Shown here: piece by piece, positions 60,865-64,000 of the stretch
Position numbering within the stretch: position 1 is the stretch's first letter
Layout: each line of letters begins with the position of its first letter
Source of the DNA: Streptomyces omiyaensis
Lineage (GTDB): Bacteria > Actinomycetota > Actinomycetes > Streptomycetales > Streptomycetaceae
DNA length: 64,000 nucleotides
Direction of reading: 5' to 3'
Assembly (NCBI RefSeq): GCF_014650895.1
Contig: NZ_BMVV01000001.1
Location: forward strand, 272,222 to 336,221
Notes under the pieces: model-generated
Database searches by the model: none
What the model saw: the letters and a program-made list of their open reading frames with translations, nothing else
Told to the model about the DNA's origin: nothing
Made by a program: the position numbers and the translations under genes

Positions 60865-61770
60865 TCAGGCGCCGGCGCCGCCGGTCATCTCCCGGTTGAG
60901 CGCCTGCACCGCCTCCGCGAATCCGCGCATGTGCCGGGTGAGCGTGGTGGTGTGGGTGGCGAGCTTCTCGGCGGCGTCGGCGGCCGGGCCGAGAGTGGCG
61001 GCCTTGGGGACGTTGTCCACGTCGAAGTTCCGCATGGCGGACTTGAGCTTTCCGATGGCCTTGGCGAAGTCGGTGGTTCGCTGGGGGTCGGAGTTCAGCA
61101 CCGCGCCCTTGATCTTGCCCATGCCGGAGGCCACCTGCGGCAGGGCCCGGTGGTCCACGGCCTGGACGGCCTTGGCGACCTTCTCGACGCCCTTGGCCGC
61201 GCCGCCGGCCTCCCGCTTGCCCGGGAGCTTGCGGAACTGCTCGACGAAGTCGGGGGCGTGCTTGTTGAACGCCTCCAGGAGCGGGTTGAGCAGCTTGAGC
61301 TCGTACCGCAGCGGACCGAACTTGGCGTCCGCCGGGATGGGCGCCATGGCTCCGCCGCCCGCTCCTTCGGCGGGGGCGCGACCGGCGTCCTCCATGCGCT
61401 TGGCGCGCGCCTCGCGGAGGACGTCCTCGAGCCTGCGCCGTTCGGTGCCGCCGTAGTCGCTCTCGGGGTTGCGGACCCGGACCATGCGTTCGCCCGCCTC
61501 GTTGCGCGGGGTGGCGAGGCTCTGGGCCTTGAGGGTCAGCGTCCTGGCCGCGATCGCGGCCGAGGTCTTGACGGACGTGACGAGGGCGGCGCCGGCGGCG
61601 ACGGCTCCCGCGGTGGCGAGGGCGACCCACCCGCCCTCGGTGAAGAGGTTGTAGGCGGCGGGGACGATGCCGAGGCCGAGATCCTCCATCGTCTGTTCCC
61701 ACGCGGGCTTCTCCTCCGCCCCGGCCGCGGGCGGTTCGGCGGCGCCGGTCGGTTCTGCTGGTTCTGCCAT
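60865..61770 (-). CDS. Tape-measure-region protein with membrane helix and coiled coil
   Basis: 301 residues from ATG. A Pro/Ala/Glu-rich start, a hydrophobic segment (GGWVALATAGAVAAGAALVTSV), a coiled coil (RRRLEDVLREARAKRMED), and helical C-terminal half (KGVEKVAKAVQAVDHRALP, RHMRGFAEAVQALNREMTG). It immediately precedes the tape measures in the transcript. It may be an additional tape-measure part or an assembly factor; no family recognised. Confidence 0.55.
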   Translation of the reverse strand: MAEPAEPTGAAEPPAAGAEEKPAWEQTMEDLGLGIVPAAYNLFTEGGWVALATAGAVAAGAALVTSVKTSAAIAARTLTLKAQSLATPRNEAGERMVRVRNPESDYGGTERRRLEDVLREARAKRMEDAGRAPAEGAGGGAMAPIPADAKFGPLRYELKLLNPLLEAFNKHAPDFVEQFRKLPGKREAGGAAKGVEKVAKAVQAVDHRALPQVASGMGKIKGAVLNSDPQRTTDFAKAIGKLKSAMRNFDVDNVPKAATLGPAADAAEKLATHTTTLTRHMRGFAEAVQALNREMTGGAGA

Positions 61771-61810
61771 GTCGTTCTCTCCGCTTCCGGCCCGTGCGGG
61801 CCAAGCGCCG

Positions 61811-61839
61811 AAAAGCCCCCGCCGATCCCGGCGGGGGCT
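61811..61839 (-). terminator. Terminator after the 70-residue gene
   Basis: AGCCCCCGCCG (61814-61824 arm) pairs perfectly with CGGCGGGGGCT (61829-61839), and on the minus strand TTTT (61811-61814 complement) follows. It separates the small gene from the tape-measure unit. Confidence 0.7.
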
Positions 61840-61862
61840 CGTTCACAGGGGCAGCGCCGCGG

Positions 61863-62075
61863 CTAGGCGTCGGACTCCGGGCGGGGGCCGCGCGGCAGCG
61901 CCGCGAGGGCGTCGTTCCAGCCGGCCGCGTACGCGAGGGTCTCGCGGCGGGAGACCTCGGCGCACAGGGTGCCGAGCAGCGCTCTCTTGTCGAGGGCGAC
62001 GGGTCCGTCGAGGAGCTGGCGGAGGCGGTCCTGGAGGGGGATGTGCGGTCGCGATGCCTCGCCCGGCTGAGTCAT
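61863..62075 (-). CDS. Small protein with RRET-GW motif
   Basis: 70 residues from ATG (MTQPGEASRPH). The motif S-R-R-E-T-L-A-Y-A-A-G-W-N-D-A-L recurs in the divergent gene at 62384 (D-R-R-E-T-T-A-F-T-S-G-W-A-E-A-V), implying a shared domain. No family recognised. It has its own terminator and faces the candidate SOS operators at 62155-62191, so it may be separately regulated. Confidence 0.6.
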   Translation of the reverse strand: MTQPGEASRPHIPLQDRLRQLLDGPVALDKRALLGTLCAEVSRRETLAYAAGWNDALAALPRGPRPESDA

Positions 62076-62154
62076 GGACGCCTGCCTTCCGGTTGCTTGC
62101 CCGTGCCTGCGTGGCGGCGCCGCGTGGGGAGGAAGAGCGGGGGCACCACGTTTT

Positions 62155-62191
62155 CGAACTACTGTGCGAACAGAGTGTGGAACATCTGTTC
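62155..62191. promoter_or_regulatory. Two LexA/SOS-box-like sequences in the divergent region
   Basis: CGAACTACTGTGCG (62155-62168) and GGAACATCTGTTCT (62179-62192) match the Gram-positive SOS core GAAC-N4-GTTC, the second one exactly (62180-62191), the first with one mismatch in the right half. They lie in the 308-bp gap (62076-62383) between divergent genes; no clear promoter hexamers were identified there, although TACGTT at 62192 could be a -10 box whose spacer holds the perfect site. DNA-damage control is an inference. Confidence 0.45.
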
Positions 62192-62383
62192 TACGTTTGT
62201 CGAGCGAGATGGGGCTGACGGCGTGTCTTCTCGTCAGGTTCCCGAACGAGTTGGCGGTGATCGAACGGAAAACTCGACCGGGTAACCTGGAGGACGCTCT
62301 TCCCGGACCCGACCGCTCCGGGGAGGCAAGGGGCGCGAGGGGCGCGCGGGGACCCCAGGGGGCTGGAAGGCAGCAACTGACGC

Positions 62384-63217
62384 ATGGACACGGAGCCGGG
62401 AGCGAACCGGCGGGAGCGGGTGGTCGACTGGCTCGCCTCCCACCCCGATCTGCCGCATCTCTTCGCGCGCCTCTCCGAGCTCGTCCACGTCCACGGACAC
62501 GCCCCCGAGGAGCTCGTCGTCATCCCCCGGTCCGAGGTCGACCGCCGGGAGACCACCGCCTTCACCTCCGGCTGGGCCGAGGCCGTCTCCGACGAACTCC
62601 CGCGCATCCGGAGGGAGTACGAGCGCCGCATCGCCGACGCCTACGCCCAGGGCCAGGGGGACGCGCGGGGCGTGAGGCGCCCGCAGCGCCGGACCGACAC
62701 CGGGCCGCAGGACGGGGCCCGGGTGATCGCGCTGCCCTTCGCCCGCCTCCTGGAGCCCCCCGCCGCCGTGGTCGAGGCCGAGGAGCGGGTGCGCCGGGAG
62801 CGCGAGCTGTTCGAGCAGCGCGCCGCGCACGACCCGGAGCCCGGCGTACGCGAGGAACACGGCGTACGCGAGGAGCGCGGCGAGCCCGGCGGGCGCGAGC
62901 CCGGTGCGCGCGAGCCGGAGCCCGAGCACGCCAAGGAGCCCGCGCCCGATCCCGAGCCCGAGTTCACGGTCGGGGCCCAGGACGGCCGCCAGCGCCGCAA
63001 CGCGCAGCCCGTGCGGAAGGTCGTCCGGGGCAAGGGCGGCCGCCCGATCGTCCCGCCCCTCTCCCACGTCCCCGTCCAGCAGGGCACGGCGGGCGAGCGC
63101 CGGGACGCCGACCAGCGCCCCGGCCGGGGCCGGCGCCTCTCCGAGCGGGCCAAGGCCCTGGAGGAGGAGCTGGCCGCCGAGCGGACGCCGGAAGCGCCCC
63201 CGGAGTCCGCCCCCTGA
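62384..63217 (+). CDS. Charged protein of unknown function inserted in the phage block
   Basis: 277 residues from ATG; the ribosome-binding site is weak. It is the only plus-strand gene of the block. N-terminus RRERVVDWLASHPDLPHLFA, then the shared DRRETTAFTSGWAEAV motif, a coiled coil (RIRREYERRIADAYAQGQ), and an Arg/Glu/Pro-rich disordered half (EHGVREERGEPGGREPG) ending with a Lys/Arg helix. The strand and codon pattern argue it is real. It could be a regulator or a cargo gene; function unknown. Confidence 0.7.
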   Translation: MDTEPGANRRERVVDWLASHPDLPHLFARLSELVHVHGHAPEELVVIPRSEVDRRETTAFTSGWAEAVSDELPRIRREYERRIADAYAQGQGDARGVRRPQRRTDTGPQDGARVIALPFARLLEPPAAVVEAEERVRRERELFEQRAAHDPEPGVREEHGVREERGEPGGREPGAREPEPEHAKEPAPDPEPEFTVGAQDGRQRRNAQPVRKVVRGKGGRPIVPPLSHVPVQQGTAGERRDADQRPGRGRRLSERAKALEEELAAERTPEAPPESAP

Positions 63218-63287
63218 GGGAGACGGACGCCGGGGGCCGGGGCGGCGGACGGTCGCCCCGCCGGACCGGGGTCCGGCGGCGGCCCGC

Positions 63288-63985
63288 CTAGCCGAAGAAG
63301 CGGGCCAGCCGGGCGGGGGAGACCTCCTCGGGCGGAGCGTCCGCCGGCGCCGCGCCCTCCGGCTCGCCGGCCCCGCCGTCGGCCGGGCGGGGCACCGGCT
63401 TCGGCGGATCGGGCTGGTCGCCGTCCTCGGAGCCGTTGACGCACAGGAACATCCAGTTGGCGACGGCCAGGTGGTCCACGGCGGCGGCCAGCAGGTGGTC
63501 GGTGACCGACCAGTCGGCCGCCTCGCCGTGGAGGTCGCGCTGGAGCGCGCTGTCCCGGGGCAGGTGCTTGATCAGGACCAGCACCCGACGGCTGGAGAGC
63601 TCCCCGCGGTGCCAGTCGAGGAGGTCGGTCCCGTAGTAGCGGAGGAAGTCCGCCTCGAGGGCCTCGGCGTGTTCGTCGACGAACTCGACGAGGCTCAGTC
63701 TTCCCCCAGGCCGAGCCCGGTCTCCTTGCCGTACGCCTCCAGGACGGCGGCGATGTCCTGCATGGTGACATCGTGCTCCTCGAAGCGGGCGAACTGGTCC
63801 GCACCCATCAGGAGCGCGAGCAGGCCGTCCACGTCGTTGTCGTCGAGCCTGCGGAGCCCCTTGGCGGTCGCGCGGGAGAGCTCCGTCGGAAGGGTGAAGG
63901 TGTCGCCGTCCAGCTCGAAGGACCAGGTGCGGCCGTGGGCCTCCTGGCGCTGGGCGCGGGCGGCGTTGACGTCGAAACGGGCCAT
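63288..63985 (-). CDS. Tail assembly chaperone, -1 frameshift fusion product (GT-type)
   Basis: The second frame (63288-63704) has no own good start and is open through GRLSLVEFVDEHAEALEADF, LRYYGTDLLDWHRGEL and RRVLVLIKHLPRDSA, typical of actinophage tail assembly chaperone second parts. It joins frame 1 at CTG-GGG-GAA-GAC-TGA by a -1 slip on GGGGGAA (63701-63707), giving about 232 residues. Phages conserve this arrangement between major tail and tape-measure genes. A frameshift mutation is the alternative. Confidence 0.7.
63695..63985 (-). CDS. Tail assembly chaperone, unshifted product (G-type)
   Basis: 96 residues from ATG (MARFDVNAARAQ). TWSFELDGDTFTLPTELSRA, then MQDIAAVLEAYGKETGL, a common actinophage tail chaperone pattern. 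Ends LGLGED at the slip site. It would assist tape-measure folding and tube assembly. It is the last gene fully seen before the window ends; a major tail protein gene is expected next. Confidence 0.78.
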   Translation of the reverse strand: MARFDVNAARAQRQEAHGRTWSFELDGDTFTLPTELSRATAKGLRRLDDNDVDGLLALLMGADQFARFEEHDVTMQDIAAVLEAYGKETGLGLGED

Positions 63986-64000
63986 GGCGATGCGTACTCC

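Noticed and set aside
62234..63067. Minus-strand frame opposite the 277-residue plus-strand gene
   Set aside because: The plus strand has the normal GC3 pattern and a coiled-coil protein; the minus frame is Leu/Ala/Gly-rich filler.
63288..63584. Second chaperone frame as an independent gene from the GTG at 63584
   Set aside because: Family-like sequence begins upstream of that GTG and is open to the slippery run, so a frameshift fusion explains it better.

Overview
The window is high-GC Streptomyces-type chromosome. Third codon positions are strongly GC-rich, GTG starts are frequent, rpoB starts with TTG, and the order rpmG, two MaoC-type dehydratase genes, murB, add, aspC, tRNA-Trp, secE, nusG, rplK, rplA, lipoprotein, rplJ, rplL, rpoB, rpoC is the conserved actinobacterial core layout. 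I infer a Streptomyces or close relative; I cannot name the species.

Layout. 1-0.8 kb: the 5' end of an NmrA-like oxidoreductase gene, divergent from an HxlR-family regulator with a dyad just before its start. 0.9-6.4 kb: a lipoprotein and two paralogous membrane Ser/Thr kinases whose outer domain resembles a branched-chain amino-acid binding protein; the first has a collagen-like N-terminus. 6.4-9.4 kb (minus): 2-oxoacid:ferredoxin oxidoreductase KorAB. 9.7-13.2 kb (minus): one LuxR-type response regulator and two tandem histidine kinases. 13.3-23.2 kb: a ten-gene complex I cluster nuoABCHIJKLMN that lacks nuoD and the NADH module nuoEFG. 23.2-31.4 kb: MscL with a zinc ribbon, HtpX, YccF, an unknown protein, an ogt-alkB-permease operon, YajQ, tRNA-Tyr, an SDR protein and an amidohydrolase that appears to lack two metal ligands.

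31.6-49.9 kb is the translation/transcription core: tRNA-Thr, tRNA-Met, rpmG, the hadA/hadB-like pair, murB, add, aspC, tRNA-Trp, secE, nusG, rplKA, a lipoprotein, an L10-leader-controlled rplJL unit and rpoBC. Several strong hairpin terminators and HrdB-like promoter matches divide it into transcription units.

50.0-64.0 kb is not the rpsL-rpsG-fusA-tuf block normally expected after rpoC. It holds the tail and lysis part of a siphovirus-like element, read on the minus strand towards rpoC: tail assembly chaperone with a probable -1 frameshift, tape-measure-like genes, distal tail protein, three paralogous receptor-binding or fibre proteins, a tail hub-like protein, small structural proteins, amidase endolysin, holin-like protein and XhlA-like protein. 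A plus-strand unknown gene interrupts the block, and the divergent region beside it carries two LexA/SOS-box-like sequences. No integrase, terminase, portal or capsid gene is visible, but the genes that would come earlier in the transcript lie beyond 64.0 kb. It may be the end of a prophage or a domesticated non-contractile tail-like particle (F-type tailocin). This is the most interesting part of the window.
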